Source of the DNA: Lujinxingia vulgaris | Lineage (GTDB): Bacteria > Myxococcota_A > Bradymonadia > Bradymonadales > Bradymonadaceae | Assembly (NCBI RefSeq): GCF_007997005.1 | Contig: NZ_VOSL01000039.1 | Location: 1-53,558 of the forward strand | Reading direction: 5' to 3' | DNA length: 53,558 bases | In this document: in pieces, positions 8,661 to 17,329 of the stretch | How positions within the stretch are numbered: the stretch's first letter is position 1 | Layout: each line of letters opens with the position of its first letter | Notes under the pieces: model-generated | What the model was told of the DNA's origin: nothing | The model's input: only the letters and a program-made list of their open reading frames with translations | Database searches by the model: none | Made by a program: the position numbers and the translations under genes

Positions 8661-8688
8661 TTGACTTTTCGACGTGTGTTCGTAGACT
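8661..8688 (+). promoter_or_regulatory. Candidate promoter for the 8731-9191 gene pair
   Basis: TTGACT (8661-8666), a 16-nt spacer and TAGACT (8683-8688). The promoter is bracketed by an inverted repeat, CAGACA (8652-8657) and TGTCTG (8695-8700), which could be an operator. Confidence 0.5.
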
Positions 8689-8730
8689 AGGGTATGTCTG
8701 TAAGTCAACGCTCAATCGAGAGGAAGAGTT

Positions 8731-8922
8731 GTGAAAGAAGCAAGGTTTAAGGCCGGAGATATTGTAGTTTTGAAGTCTGGTGGCCCAAAGATGACGATTC
8801 AAGAGGATTCTAATCGCCCACCTCACAGATACGAGTGTAAATGGTTTTCCGGAAGTAAAGTTCAAAGAGACTGGTTTGCTGAAGAGTCCCTTGCGTACCC
8901 TGGCGACGAGAAGCCTAAATGA
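8731..8922 (+). CDS. YodC-like (DUF2158) small protein
   Basis: A 63-aa protein starting with GTG at 8731 after gaggaagag. It matches the DUF2158/YodC pattern: FKAGDIVVLKSGGPKMTI near the start, then CKWFSGSKVQRDWF and a final SLAYP. These small beta-rich proteins have no established function and often sit in mobile or defence DNA. It shares an ATGA overlap with the next gene. Base composition becomes clearly more AT-rich from here to about 14.4 kb, which suggests a separate horizontal origin from the GmrSD gene upstream. Confidence 0.8.
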   Translation: MKEARFKAGDIVVLKSGGPKMTIQEDSNRPPHRYECKWFSGSKVQRDWFAEESLAYPGDEKPK

Positions 8923-9191
8923 AAATATGCGATGGAGATGTTGCGGCATGGATGGTCGAAAAACTTGCAGCGGACTCTGTATTGCACCAAGATGAAGCTG
9001 CTACGATAATAAAAGTTCGTTTTGGTGACGGTTTTGTATATATAAATGAAAATGGGAATTTAGGGATTTCAAAGTCTGTCCTTCGGGTGTTTCGCCGGCT
9101 GACCATGCCCGACGTAGTTTGGGATCGGGGAGAGCGTTATTGGCGTTATAAGCATGACTATGAAAAAAATAGCAATCGGTCGATGAAGTGA
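8919..9191 (+). CDS. DUF6953-like small protein
   Basis: A 90-aa protein whose ATG (8919) overlaps the previous stop by the ATGA arrangement, so the two are co-translated. It shows the pattern of a small conserved family (VAAWMVEKL, then FGDGFVYINENGNLGISKSVLRVFRRLT, then VVWDRGERYWR) that I believe is DUF6953. No catalytic motif is visible. It precedes the CBASS operon by 167 bp and may be an independent two-gene cassette with 8731-8922. Confidence 0.7.
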   Translation: MKICDGDVAAWMVEKLAADSVLHQDEAATIIKVRFGDGFVYINENGNLGISKSVLRVFRRLTMPDVVWDRGERYWRYKHDYEKNSNRSMK

Positions 9192-9309
9192 GTAAAGATG
9201 GGTGAGTTATATTAAAGTGTAGGGGAGGGTGAAGTTGCGTTTCAATTCTGTTGAGCGGTTGATTTTAACGTTTGTTAGATTGGTGGGATATTGATTTTTG
9301 TTGAGCGCG

Positions 9310-9337
9310 TTAAACTCTAAAAAACAAAGGGTATATT
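9310..9337 (+). promoter_or_regulatory. Candidate CBASS promoter
   Basis: TTAAAC (9310-9315), a 16-nt A-rich spacer and TATATT (9332-9337), 22 nt before the ATG at 9359, which has its own GGAGG. The gap 9192-9358 is strongly AT-rich and holds no other feature I can see. Confidence 0.45.
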
Positions 9338-9358
9338 AAATTATGCCCGGGAGGAGTA

Positions 9359-10879
9359 ATGGCTATAGGTCAAGTAGGTGCGCGAGTAGAAGGAGATGTT
9401 TATCAGGGATTGTTTTTTTGGAAACAGGCTGCTGATCTTTTGCGTCCAAATTCTTTGGTCGAGCGAGTTGTGCTTGAGCATGATGAAGCAGCTGGAGTTG
9501 ATGATGTAGCAGTGTTTTTCCGCGATCCGGGCGTGAACGCTGGCGGTGTAATGATACGCGCCGACTATTATCAACTGAAATATCATGTCGATAATCGCAA
9601 TTCGTATAGCTCCGACGTCCTCATAGAACCGGTGTCTGCTAAGGCCAAATCTTCATTGCTTCAGCGTTTTTATAAGGCCTATTCTGATTTAATTTCACAT
9701 AATGCAAATTTTCGACTTCATCTCGCGTCAAATTGGAGTTGGAAGAATGATGACAAACTAGCCTGCCGACTTCGGGAAGATGGAGCATTACCCCAAAAGT
9801 TTTTTGACGACGGACCACGCGGGGATTTTGGAAAGATTCGGGAGAAGTGGCGGGCCCACCTTGAAATAGATGACGAGTCTTTTAGGTCCTTTGCCAAGAC
9901 ACTGCGATTTCAATTAAACCATTTTGGTCGCCGAGAATTTAAATCTTACGTTTATGCCACTCTCGAGGCGGCCGGCCTAAAAGTACCGAGCGCTGATCGA
10001 GCTGCTTGCCCTTACGAGAGTTTAATCCAACAGTTCCTGATGGACGGCCCTAATTCTTTCGATAGGTCGACTTTTAGAACTTTGTGCAAGCGTGAGGGCT
10101 TGTTGGTTGATGAGTCAAGTCACAAACCAACACTATATACGATCGGAGTCCGTAGTTTTGTGCGCTTTGCCGAGAGGCTTGAATCCGAGGTCAACGAGTT
10201 TGTATGTGTTTCGCATAACTTCGACGGCCGACTTTTGGCGTCCGACGGTACTTGGAGCGCCGGCGCATCAAGCATATCGACGTTTTTGGCTGACGCCGAT
10301 CGCCGTGTGAGGCTTCGCGGCGTCCCATCGGTGATTTCTTTGGAGTGCCACGGGTCTTTTGCTTTGTTTTCTGGGTGGGAGCTGAGCCGGAACTCCGGTG
10401 TCGACATCGCACCGATCCAGAAGCCAAGTCTAGAGATCTGGCGATCCACCACAAACGTTATGCACGATGATTCATGGACAGTCGAGATCATCGAATGCGA
10501 GGATGATTACGCCGACGTCGCTGTCTGCCTTTCTGTTACTCACGATATAAGTTGCGCTGTTAAGGAGTTTTTGTTGACGGCAGAGGGGCCTGATGTAAAT
10601 CGCATTGCATTTGTTAGCCCTCATAGCGGTCCGTCCCCACAGAGCATTGAAGGGGCTGGTCATGCTTATTGGTTGGCTAGTCAAATCCCGGCTATTCTCA
10701 CTCGAATTCGTCCAACCCGAACAACTCGTGTTCACCTTTTCTTCGCGTGTCCCAATGCGTTAATGTTCTTTATCGGACAGCACCGCGATGCCCTGGGCCC
10801 GTTGGCATTATATGAGTTCGATTTCGGTATCGAACGAGATGGCACTTACCAATTCTCGTTCGCGCTACCATTAGCCTAA
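9359..10879 (+). CDS. cap4: CBASS effector: Cap4-like nuclease with SAVED domain
   Basis: A 506-aa protein. The N-terminal region looks like a DUF4297-type restriction-endonuclease fold, with GDVYQGLFFW near residues 12-21, the acidic pair at AAGVDDVAVF (Asp48/Asp49) and the Q-x-K signature YYQLKYH (Gln72, Lys74). The C-terminal half ends in a SAVED domain, recognisable from AFVSPHSGPS, THVHLFFACPN-like strands (actual RVHLFFACPNALMFFIG) and YEFDFGIERDGTYQFSF. SAVED binds the cyclic oligonucleotide made by the CD-NTase and activates the nuclease, which then degrades DNA and stops phage replication at the cost of the cell. It is the first gene of the operon, whereas in the well-known Enterobacter cloacae type II system the effector is last. 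The start has GGAGG seven nt upstream. Confidence 0.9.
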   Translation: MAIGQVGARVEGDVYQGLFFWKQAADLLRPNSLVERVVLEHDEAAGVDDVAVFFRDPGVNAGGVMIRADYYQLKYHVDNRNSYSSDVLIEPVSAKAKSSLLQRFYKAYSDLISHNANFRLHLASNWSWKNDDKLACRLREDGALPQKFFDDGPRGDFGKIREKWRAHLEIDDESFRSFAKTLRFQLNHFGRREFKSYVYATLEAAGLKVPSADRAACPYESLIQQFLMDGPNSFDRSTFRTLCKREGLLVDESSHKPTLYTIGVRSFVRFAERLESEVNEFVCVSHNFDGRLLASDGTWSAGASSISTFLADADRRVRLRGVPSVISLECHGSFALFSGWELSRNSGVDIAPIQKPSLEIWRSTTNVMHDDSWTVEIIECEDDYADVAVCLSVTHDISCAVKEFLLTAEGPDVNRIAFVSPHSGPSPQSIEGAGHAYWLASQIPAILTRIRPTRTTRVHLFFACPNALMFFIGQHRDALGPLALYEFDFGIERDGTYQFSFALPLA

Positions 10880-10907
10880 AGAGTTAATGTAAACTTCAGA
10901 GAGGGTT

Positions 10908-12056
10908 ATGATGATTTTGAAGACTGATTTTGAAGCTTTCTTGAAAGACATTCGCCCGACTGCTTCGATGCGTGAAGACTTGATTAAAGGGCACAAGACA
11001 TTCCGCGAACGGCTGAAGGGGGACGAAAGCCTCAAGCCAATACTCGTCAGTGACTTCCTACAGGGAAGCTACCGAAGGTATACCGCGGTGCGGCCTAAAG
11101 GCGACAAGCGTTCGGACGTAGACATTATCGTCGTAACGAATCTTGACGAAAATGAGTATACACCGAAGAAGGCGTTGGATCTCTTTGAGCCGTTCCTCGA
11201 CAAGCACTACAAAGGAAAGTGGCGCCCGCAGGGAAGGTCGTTCGGTATCGAGCTTAGTTATGTGGAACTTGACATCGTGCTGACGTCCGCTCCAGCCGAG
11301 CAAGAGTACGGAATTCTGCAATCCGACTCAGTTATTTATAGCGGAGATATCTTAGAGCCTCGGGAGCTGCAAGAGTGGCGGCTGCACCGCGCTTGGCCGG
11401 CGCCTGAAAGGAGGTTTGTTTTGGGCAGACAGCTGACTGAGTTGCGTCTTAATCAGGCGGCTAGCGACAACGAGTGGCAGGCGCAACCCCTCCGTATCCC
11501 AGACCGCGATGCGAACGAGTGGGATGATACCCATCCTCTCGAGCAGATCCGATGGACGCGCGATAAAAATTCAAAATGCGACGGACACTTCGTCAACGTG
11601 GTGAAATGTATTAAGTGGTGGCGTCTCGAGAATTATACCGAGCCGAATCACCCCAAAGGCTTTCCATTAGAGCGCCTAATCGGTGAGCACTGCCCAAACG
11701 GCATCGTGTCGGTTGCCGAAGGTGTCGTGACAACACTGGAGGGGATCGTTGATAGCTACGCGGCTTTAGTACAAACAAAAAATAAGCCGCAACTTTCCGA
11801 TTATGGTGTTCCGGCACACGACGTGTTCCATCGTATTTCTAGCGAGGATTTCGCGGCCTTTTACAACCAAGTGAAGAAAGGCGCGAATCTCGCACGTCAG
11901 GCTTTCGATTCTGAGGACCGGACGGAGAGCGGGAGCCTCTGGCGCGAGCTTTTCGGCTCAAAGTTTCCGAAACCGCCGAATAATGGGTCGGCGAAGACGG
12001 GGGGGTTTACACCACCCAGCAAACCTGCAACCCCCGGCTCGGGCCGCTTCGCGTGA
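10908..12056 (+). CDS. CBASS CD-NTase (cyclic oligonucleotide synthase)
   Basis: A 382-aa protein. It carries the nucleotidyltransferase signature LQGSYRRYTAVRP (Gly53-Ser54), the metal-binding DVD in RSDVDIIVV (Asp70, Asp72) and the third acidic residue in VELDIVL (Asp122), all expected of an active SMODS-type CD-NTase. The C-terminus is a flexible Pro/Gly/Thr/Lys-rich tail ending in GRFA. In type II CBASS, Cap2 attaches the C-terminal residue of the CD-NTase to targets, so this tail fits. Product specificity cannot be read from sequence; a SAVED effector suggests a cyclic tri- or similar oligonucleotide. Starts with ATG at 10908, with a second ATG at 10911. It is 28 nt downstream of cap4 and 13 nt upstream of cap2. 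Confidence 0.92.
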   Translation: MMILKTDFEAFLKDIRPTASMREDLIKGHKTFRERLKGDESLKPILVSDFLQGSYRRYTAVRPKGDKRSDVDIIVVTNLDENEYTPKKALDLFEPFLDKHYKGKWRPQGRSFGIELSYVELDIVLTSAPAEQEYGILQSDSVIYSGDILEPRELQEWRLHRAWPAPERRFVLGRQLTELRLNQAASDNEWQAQPLRIPDRDANEWDDTHPLEQIRWTRDKNSKCDGHFVNVVKCIKWWRLENYTEPNHPKGFPLERLIGEHCPNGIVSVAEGVVTTLEGIVDSYAALVQTKNKPQLSDYGVPAHDVFHRISSEDFAAFYNQVKKGANLARQAFDSEDRTESGSLWRELFGSKFPKPPNNGSAKTGGFTPPSKPATPGSGRFA

Positions 12057-12069
12057 CGGAGGATGGTCA

Positions 12070-13875
12070 GTGAAAAAATTGCCAGAGCCGATTCAACGCG
12101 GTTTAAATCGCCTCGCGGGCGTGTCGGGAGCGACGGTTGTGTCTCTTCCTGAGTTCATGCCGACTGAAGGCGCGTGGGCGATCAAGTTATGTTTAAGTCA
12201 GACTTATTCGTCCGACTTCGTGCCGAAAGAGACGCTCTGGGTTCTTTTGGTTGATGACGTCTACCCACTTGGCCAGATCCACCTATATCCGGGGCTAAAT
12301 AATAGTATCGTTCATACCTTTCCTCACCAGGATCGAAACATTAAACCGCATCGAGACGATAAAAAATGGCGAACCGGCAAGCCTTGTCTCGATAGCCCAT
12401 CACAACGGCTTGGACGTATCGCAGGAGGCTCCGAGCCGACAAATGATTCAGAGGAGCGCCTACGGTGGCATGTGGAGCGCTGCTTGGCATGGCTGGATAT
12501 GGCAGCAACTAAGCAATTGATGTTGGACTCCGAGCCCTTTGAGGTGCCTCAGTGCCCTTCGGAGCTTCTCAATAGCGGCATCAAGGTTGTCCATGATGAG
12601 GGGCCCGACACGTTTGACGTCTGGACTGAACGCATCGGTCGATTCGGAGAGGTTTCCTGGAACAAACTCCCTGGGTTCGAGAAGACGATCGTCGCTGAGG
12701 CATTTTTTGATACAAAAGGTGATGTGATTCGTACATGTCGGCGGGAGCTTGTAAAAACTAAAAAACGCTGGGTTGGATATTGGTGGTTATGGCCTGAGCC
12801 TGTGGTCATTCCCCCGTGGCACTCGCCGGGAACTTGGGCTGACCTCCGAAGAATTGGCGCGCGCCTCAATCTTAATGTTGATAAGTTCACTCGTTGGCTT
12901 GCGCGACGGTCCGTTGGAGAGAATACAATCATCCTCTTGATTGGATATCCCATCCCAACATCCTGGAATGGAACGGTGACTGAGATTCATTGGCAGTCAA
13001 TTTTGCCACCGCCAATTCCTCAAAATGGTAAGATGCCGAAGAGAAGCCGAGGTAATTATCGGGGGCGAAGCGCGCGGATTCAGCGAAACATCTTTATTGG
13101 TAGTAGGCATCTCTCCTATCTTAATACTGAAAATTGGCACCCGGACCGATTGCAGGCGCGAGGGAAGTTGCCGAGAACGCTCCGAAAACTTCCGATCGCT
13201 ATTATAGGCGCCGGTGCACTCGGATCAGCTGTTGCGGAGCTTCTGATTCGTGCGGGGAGTCTCGACATATTAATAGTTGATCATGATTCTCTTGAGGTTG
13301 GGAATCTTGTTCGGCATACACTCACCGGCGCGGAATTAAGACAAAATAAGGCCGCTGCGGTGGCCGCGAGACTGCGTGGGGCGGCTCCAATGGCTAACGT
13401 CTCATCTTTCGCGAAACAACTTCCCTCCCAGGGCACACTAAAAGACCTTCTCGATCGGTTTGATGTCATTATCGACTGTACTGGCGAGGACGAGGTTGTA
13501 AGTCGCTTAGGAGGAACGTGGTGGGGCGTGCCACGGCTCTTTCTTTCCGCCTCATTGGGATTCGCCGCCCGCCGACTCTTTCTTTACGAAGCCTGGGGGT
13601 GCTCCTTTCCGGAGGAACACTTCTTTGAGGAAATAGGCCCTTGGCTGGAAGGTGAGCGAGCCAGCTGGTCTGCAGTGGGCGAGACACTCGAAGGTGCTGG
13701 TTGTTGGTCCCCGTTGTTTCCTGCGCGAAGCGACGACGTCTGGCTCGCTGCGGTTGCAACCGTGAAACATCTGGAGCGAGCTACGAACGGTGAGTCGAAG
13801 TGTGGGCTCGATGTCCTTGAGCAATATGATGAGGGCGGCGTCGGATTTCGGCATATTGTGCAGGAGGAAGCTTGA
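12070..13875 (+). CDS. cap2: Cap2: E1-E2 fusion that primes the CD-NTase
   Basis: A 601-aa protein. The N-terminal E2-like domain has the likely catalytic Cys106 in TGKPCLDSP. The C-terminal half is a ThiF/E1 adenylation domain with IAIIGAGALGSAVAELL and IIDCTGEDE, and a candidate E1 catalytic Cys near residue 511 (AWGCSFPEE). Cap2 enzymes use ATP to conjugate the C-terminus of the CD-NTase to cellular targets, which boosts signal output. The start is the GTG at 12070, eight nt after GGAGG. The longer frame from 11983 overlaps the CD-NTase gene and is rejected. The stop overlaps the Cap3 start. Confidence 0.92.
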   Translation: MKKLPEPIQRGLNRLAGVSGATVVSLPEFMPTEGAWAIKLCLSQTYSSDFVPKETLWVLLVDDVYPLGQIHLYPGLNNSIVHTFPHQDRNIKPHRDDKKWRTGKPCLDSPSQRLGRIAGGSEPTNDSEERLRWHVERCLAWLDMAATKQLMLDSEPFEVPQCPSELLNSGIKVVHDEGPDTFDVWTERIGRFGEVSWNKLPGFEKTIVAEAFFDTKGDVIRTCRRELVKTKKRWVGYWWLWPEPVVIPPWHSPGTWADLRRIGARLNLNVDKFTRWLARRSVGENTIILLIGYPIPTSWNGTVTEIHWQSILPPPIPQNGKMPKRSRGNYRGRSARIQRNIFIGSRHLSYLNTENWHPDRLQARGKLPRTLRKLPIAIIGAGALGSAVAELLIRAGSLDILIVDHDSLEVGNLVRHTLTGAELRQNKAAAVAARLRGAAPMANVSSFAKQLPSQGTLKDLLDRFDVIIDCTGEDEVVSRLGGTWWGVPRLFLSASLGFAARRLFLYEAWGCSFPEEHFFEEIGPWLEGERASWSAVGETLEGAGCWSPLFPARSDDVWLAAVATVKHLERATNGESKCGLDVLEQYDEGGVGFRHIVQEEA

Positions 13876-14423
13876 TTGTCCGCCAGCTGATCTTCGAGGA
13901 TGCAGCGCAGGTGTTTCGGGTCGTGCTCGCTCAAGAAGTTATGGAAAGCATGTTCCGACTGTTCGACACCAACCCCTCACAGGAGACGGGCGGTATTTTG
14001 ATTGGATCCTACTCACCTGATTATACAACTGCGACGATCGTCGAGGCGACTCCTCCTCCGACGGACTCCACGTTCGGCCGCGATTGGTTTCACCGAGGAA
14101 CCGATGGGCTTGAGGAGATTCTTTTGGCGAGGTGGGATAGTGTGCCGCAAACCCATTATCTCGGCGAGTGGCACGTGCACACCGCCAACGTGCCATGGCC
14201 CTCGCCACAAGACAAAAACCAAATGAAGAGGATGGCCCGAGATCGCCGTTATCAATGCGCTCAGCCGCTGTTAATCATCTTATATCCAAAACCTGAAGGG
14301 AAATGGGGCGTCTCCTGCAGCATTTTTTCAAACGGGAAGTCTCCAGCAGATCTTCAAATTGTTGATGATGCTGAGTTTGAAGTGACTGAGTTTAGCGATG
14401 CAAAACGTTCTGGAGAAGAATAG
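13872..14423 (+). CDS. cap3: Cap3: JAB/JAMM isopeptidase
   Basis: A 183-aa protein starting at TTG 13872, which overlaps the cap2 stop, with AGGAGG just upstream. A full JAMM zinc-protease signature is present: Glu38 in ETGGILIG, His101-x-His103 in EWHVHT, seven residues, then Ser111-x-x-Asp114 in PSPQD. Cap3 removes CD-NTase from its conjugates and limits type II CBASS signalling. All four expected genes of a type II CBASS locus are thus present and have intact catalytic residues. The AT-rich composition ends just after this gene. Confidence 0.92.
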   Translation: MIVRQLIFEDAAQVFRVVLAQEVMESMFRLFDTNPSQETGGILIGSYSPDYTTATIVEATPPPTDSTFGRDWFHRGTDGLEEILLARWDSVPQTHYLGEWHVHTANVPWPSPQDKNQMKRMARDRRYQCAQPLLIILYPKPEGKWGVSCSIFSNGKSPADLQIVDDAEFEVTEFSDAKRSGEE

Positions 14424-14545
14424 CGAGTAACTTAATCTCAGAGTGTGGCGCTGTCTTTTGCCTCCCCACCCCACACGCCCTCTCGCCACTCCCCTTGCCA
14501 CCCCCACCTCCCCCGTGGCACAACCATCTCATTCACAAACACCAC

Positions 14546-14564
14546 GTCTCCCCCGGGGGGAGAC
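14546..14564. other. Perfect palindrome in the gap after CBASS
   Basis: GTCTCCCCC-g-GGGGGAGAC has nine-bp arms. No T-run follows, so it is not a standard terminator. The gap 14424-14670 is otherwise C-rich on the plus strand and holds no gene. The palindrome could mark the right edge of the transferred CBASS segment. Confidence 0.5.
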
Positions 14565-14670
14565 ACCGCTGCTGGTAATCCAGAACGCATCACCTGATCG
14601 CCTGTAATGGTACGGGCGAGGGCAGTCGTTCTGGGGGATGGGCGGGCACTTCCGAAAAAGGAGTGTTCTG

Positions 14671-15468
14671 ATGTCTGAGGCCAAGTTTGATGTGACGTTG
14701 AAGGCGTGGATGGAGCGTAGCGCGGACCGGCTCAAGACGGTGGCGCCGAAGACCGAGGATCCGCATGGTCGGCGCGCGTTGGAGCTGGCGGTGGATCTGC
14801 TGGAGGGTCGTCTGGTGCCCTACAGCCAGGCGGTGCGTGAGGCGCTGGCGGAGGGCGAGGAGGCGGTTCGGGCGAGTGAGGACGTGGCGCGGGCGGAGGT
14901 GGAGGTGGAGGTGGCGTATGAGCGCCTCTACGCCACGGCGCAGGCCACGTACTACCTGGCGGTGGCGGATGCGTCGGTGGACGCGGAGCTTTTGAAGGAG
15001 CGCCTGGACCGGGGGATGCCGCTGCCGCCCTCGGCTTTTCGGGCGTTGGGAGTCGACCGGACGGGGTCGGTGATGGGCACCGCGCTGGGCTATGCCGAAG
15101 AGGCGTTGGGCGCGGAGCACCCCGTCGTGGTCGAGGCTCAGGGCGCGCAGGAGGCGTTCTCCCAGGCGCTGAAAGTCGCCGATGCCGAGAACGCCGATGC
15201 CGTCAAAGCCATGCAGAAGCTCTTTGCCGCGCGCGCCCAGGCTCGCCGCGCCTATGTGGCGGCGCGTCAGTTCGTCGATGCGGCGCTCTCGCTCGATGCC
15301 GATGCGAGCATTCGCCAGCTCATGCCGGCCATCACCACCATGTACGATTCTCGTACCGCGGCCGACCCGGTACTCGCCGACCCCACGGCGCCCGTGGCGG
15401 GTGATGTGGTGGTGAACGACGGGCCTTCGGCCGACCCGGTGCCGGTGGTGGAGCCTGTCGATGCGTGA
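14671..15468 (+). CDS. Helical coiled-coil protein of unknown function
   Basis: A 265-aa protein starting at ATG 14671, eight nt after AAGGAG. The frame is open from 14638, but that extension lacks a ribosome binding site. It is almost entirely Ala/Glu/Val-rich helix with a long coiled-coil-like segment (about residues 55-100 and 150-200), and ends in a Pro/Val/Asp-rich tail. No signal peptide, membrane segment or catalytic motif is seen. I do not recognise a family. Codon use is the high-GC type of the host, unlike the AT-rich CBASS genes. A strong terminator follows, so it is a single-gene transcription unit. Confidence 0.75.
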   Translation: MSEAKFDVTLKAWMERSADRLKTVAPKTEDPHGRRALELAVDLLEGRLVPYSQAVREALAEGEEAVRASEDVARAEVEVEVAYERLYATAQATYYLAVADASVDAELLKERLDRGMPLPPSAFRALGVDRTGSVMGTALGYAEEALGAEHPVVVEAQGAQEAFSQALKVADAENADAVKAMQKLFAARAQARRAYVAARQFVDAALSLDADASIRQLMPAITTMYDSRTAADPVLADPTAPVAGDVVVNDGPSADPVPVVEPVDA

Positions 15469-15506
15469 TGGGTGAGTGGTGAGAACGCGTAAGCAGGTGT
15501 GAGCGA

Positions 15507-15539
15507 GAAAACCCTCCGGTGAGGCCGGAGGGTTTTTTT
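15507..15539 (+). terminator. Rho-independent terminator
   Basis: AAAACCCTCCGG pairs with CCGGAGGGTTTT around a five-nt loop (tgagg) and is followed by a T7 run (15533-15539). It ends the 14671-15468 transcript. Confidence 0.92.
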
Positions 15540-15559
15540 GTGGGTGGGTTGGGCTGCTA

Positions 15560-15910
15560 AGCGCGCCTGGTCGGGGCGCTCGGTGTCGACGTGGAGGCGT
15601 TAAGCCTGCTTAGTCGCGGGACGTGTGACCCGAGAAGGGCCGGTAAGGACGCTAAGTTGCGGGACTGGGGACCCAGAAGCGGAGGTAAGGGTGCTGAGTC
15701 GCGGATCTGGGTGTCCAGGTCGGGGAGTTGAGCGGGCTGAGTTGGGGATCTGGGTGTCGAGGTCCGGCGCTAAGGAGGCTGAGTTGGGGATCTGGGTAGC
15801 GAGAACCGGAGCTAAGGGGGCTGAGTTGGGGGACTCGGGTGCTGAGTGGGGCGGGTAAGGGGGCGGGTAAGGGGGCGGGTGTCGAGCGTGGGAGGTAAGG
15901 GGGCGGGGTT
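15560..15910. repeat. Array 2 of the ~42-bp tandem repeat
   Basis: About eight degenerate units of the family seen at 2531-2892, with pieces such as gctgagttggggatctgggt. The left part has shifted variants (gacccgagaagggccggtaag), and the right end decays into ggtaagggggcg repeats. The array lies directly after the terminator at 15539. The rest of the gap to 16133 shows no gene. Confidence 0.85.
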
Positions 15911-16133
15911 GGGAATCCGGTTTTGTGAGTGGATGAGGCGCAGTTCCAACGCGCGGATGGTGATCCTGGGGAGGTGTTCTTCAGGCGATCGCGCTTCAGT
16001 TCCTGGCGTGTTTGTAGAGAAACCAGAGAAAGGTGGTGATTCACGATTTTACGTGTGAGAAGATGCGCTCCCTGCAAAACGAACCCTCGTCCAGGTCAAG
16101 TCTGCTTGAATGTATGAACATTATGGAGATGCA

Positions 16134-17015
16134 ATGATTTTTGCTTATAAAAGGACCAAAGCTTTCTGTTTATTAGTGGCGTGCATGGGCTTGTCTCTAT
16201 CCCACGCCGCGGGCTGCGGATCGGTTGATTCGTCCTCCAACTACGACATTTGCGATGGCAGCTCGGATCTTCGCCTTGTTTATAGAAGTATAGGCTCTGG
16301 TCTATTGTCGTCCGAAGGGCGACTGATGAGTGAACATGGTCATGATTTTTTAATGATTGATGGTGAGTGTAATTACTGGAGCTATGAGGCGTCCGGGTAT
16401 ATGGCGCCTGTTGTTTCTGGCTCGTTGACTGCGGAGCAGGCCGCGGCGATTTCGGCAGATCTATCGGTTGGTGACTGGGACGATTATGATGATGGCCATT
16501 ACCAACAGCCGGAACATACCCATGCGTCGCGAAGTTCGTTCTGGAGCCCCGATTCCTCATTCTCCTGCAGCGGCGATTGCACGCGTCGGTTTGGCAATCA
16601 GGACGCCACCGAGATTCGCGAGAACGCTCGACATTGGATGCAGGAGTTAAATGAGAATGGCGAGTCGAATCCGCAGGCTTTTCGACTCATAGTCATCGAA
16701 GCAATTCGTGACTTCCATATTGACGTGCCACCAGCTCCTGCAGGTTTTGATCCGCAGTTGTATCTGTTTGGCGAAGACGAGTACGCGCGGTACTGTGAAG
16801 GGGACTCTCGTTATGTAACTGGCGAGGCCGTGGTGGAGCTTGCTCGTCTTCGCGAGGACTTCATGAATGGCGTGTACGGCTCCGGATTCCCCGGGATGGC
16901 GCTGGAAGGGGAGGATGGAAAGATTTTCGAGGTGTTTCTGCGTGATGCGTTGCCGCAGGAGGGAGAGGACGGATTGATTCGGGCTTTGAATGAGGATGAT
17001 GACCATTGTCCGTAG
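16134..17015 (+). CDS. Putative lipoprotein, unknown function
   Basis: A 293-aa protein. The N-terminus has two basic residues, a hydrophobic stretch (AFCLLVACMGLSLSHAAGC) and a likely lipidated Cys28 in AAGC. The mature part has several Cys and an aromatic/Asp-rich segment (GDWDDYDDGHYQQPEHTHAS). The start is the ATG at 16134 with ggagatg upstream. The first half, around VYRSIGSGLLSSEGRLM, recalls secreted proteins of deltaproteobacteria that measure small changes of a numerical kind, but I cannot name a family. Probably anchored in the outer membrane or periplasm. AT content is higher than in the neighbours. Confidence 0.7.
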   Translation: MIFAYKRTKAFCLLVACMGLSLSHAAGCGSVDSSSNYDICDGSSDLRLVYRSIGSGLLSSEGRLMSEHGHDFLMIDGECNYWSYEASGYMAPVVSGSLTAEQAAAISADLSVGDWDDYDDGHYQQPEHTHASRSSFWSPDSSFSCSGDCTRRFGNQDATEIRENARHWMQELNENGESNPQAFRLIVIEAIRDFHIDVPPAPAGFDPQLYLFGEDEYARYCEGDSRYVTGEAVVELARLREDFMNGVYGSGFPGMALEGEDGKIFEVFLRDALPQEGEDGLIRALNEDDDHCP

Positions 17016-17119
17016 TGAGGGGGTAAGGCGAAGTGCGAGGGGAGTAAGCGCGCCGAGTTTGAGCATTGAGTGGTGGGAACGCGAGGTCGGCCGCAGGTGT
17101 CGCCAAAGCGTCAAACGCC

Positions 17120-17278
17120 TCACCCCAATCGCAACAAACTCAACTCATCCTTCTCCACCCCGATCCCGTGCTCCACGAGCAGCTTCACAAGCTGCGTCCC
17201 GTCCATCAGACCGACCGGCGTGGCGTCGGGGCGTTCGGCCTGTTGGCGGCAGCCGTCAATGCGGTGTGATTCCGAGCT
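17120..17278 (-). pseudogene. C-terminal remnant of an Mrr-like restriction endonuclease
   Basis: Reading the minus strand from 17278 to the stop at 17120-17122 gives about 52 codons ending in VGLMDGTQLVKLLVEHGIGV plus a short tail. The motif [V/I]xLxDGxxLxxLLxEHxxGV is typical of the extreme C-terminus of Mrr-family modification-dependent restriction enzymes. No catalytic D-(E/Q)xK core is present upstream, where a stop closes the frame at 17279. It lies downstream of the fic gene on the same strand and is probably the leftover of a deleted restriction gene. Confidence 0.55.
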
Positions 17279-17329
17279 TTACGGAACACGCTCACATCCA
17301 CGCTACGAACGCCTCATGATGGTTGATGG

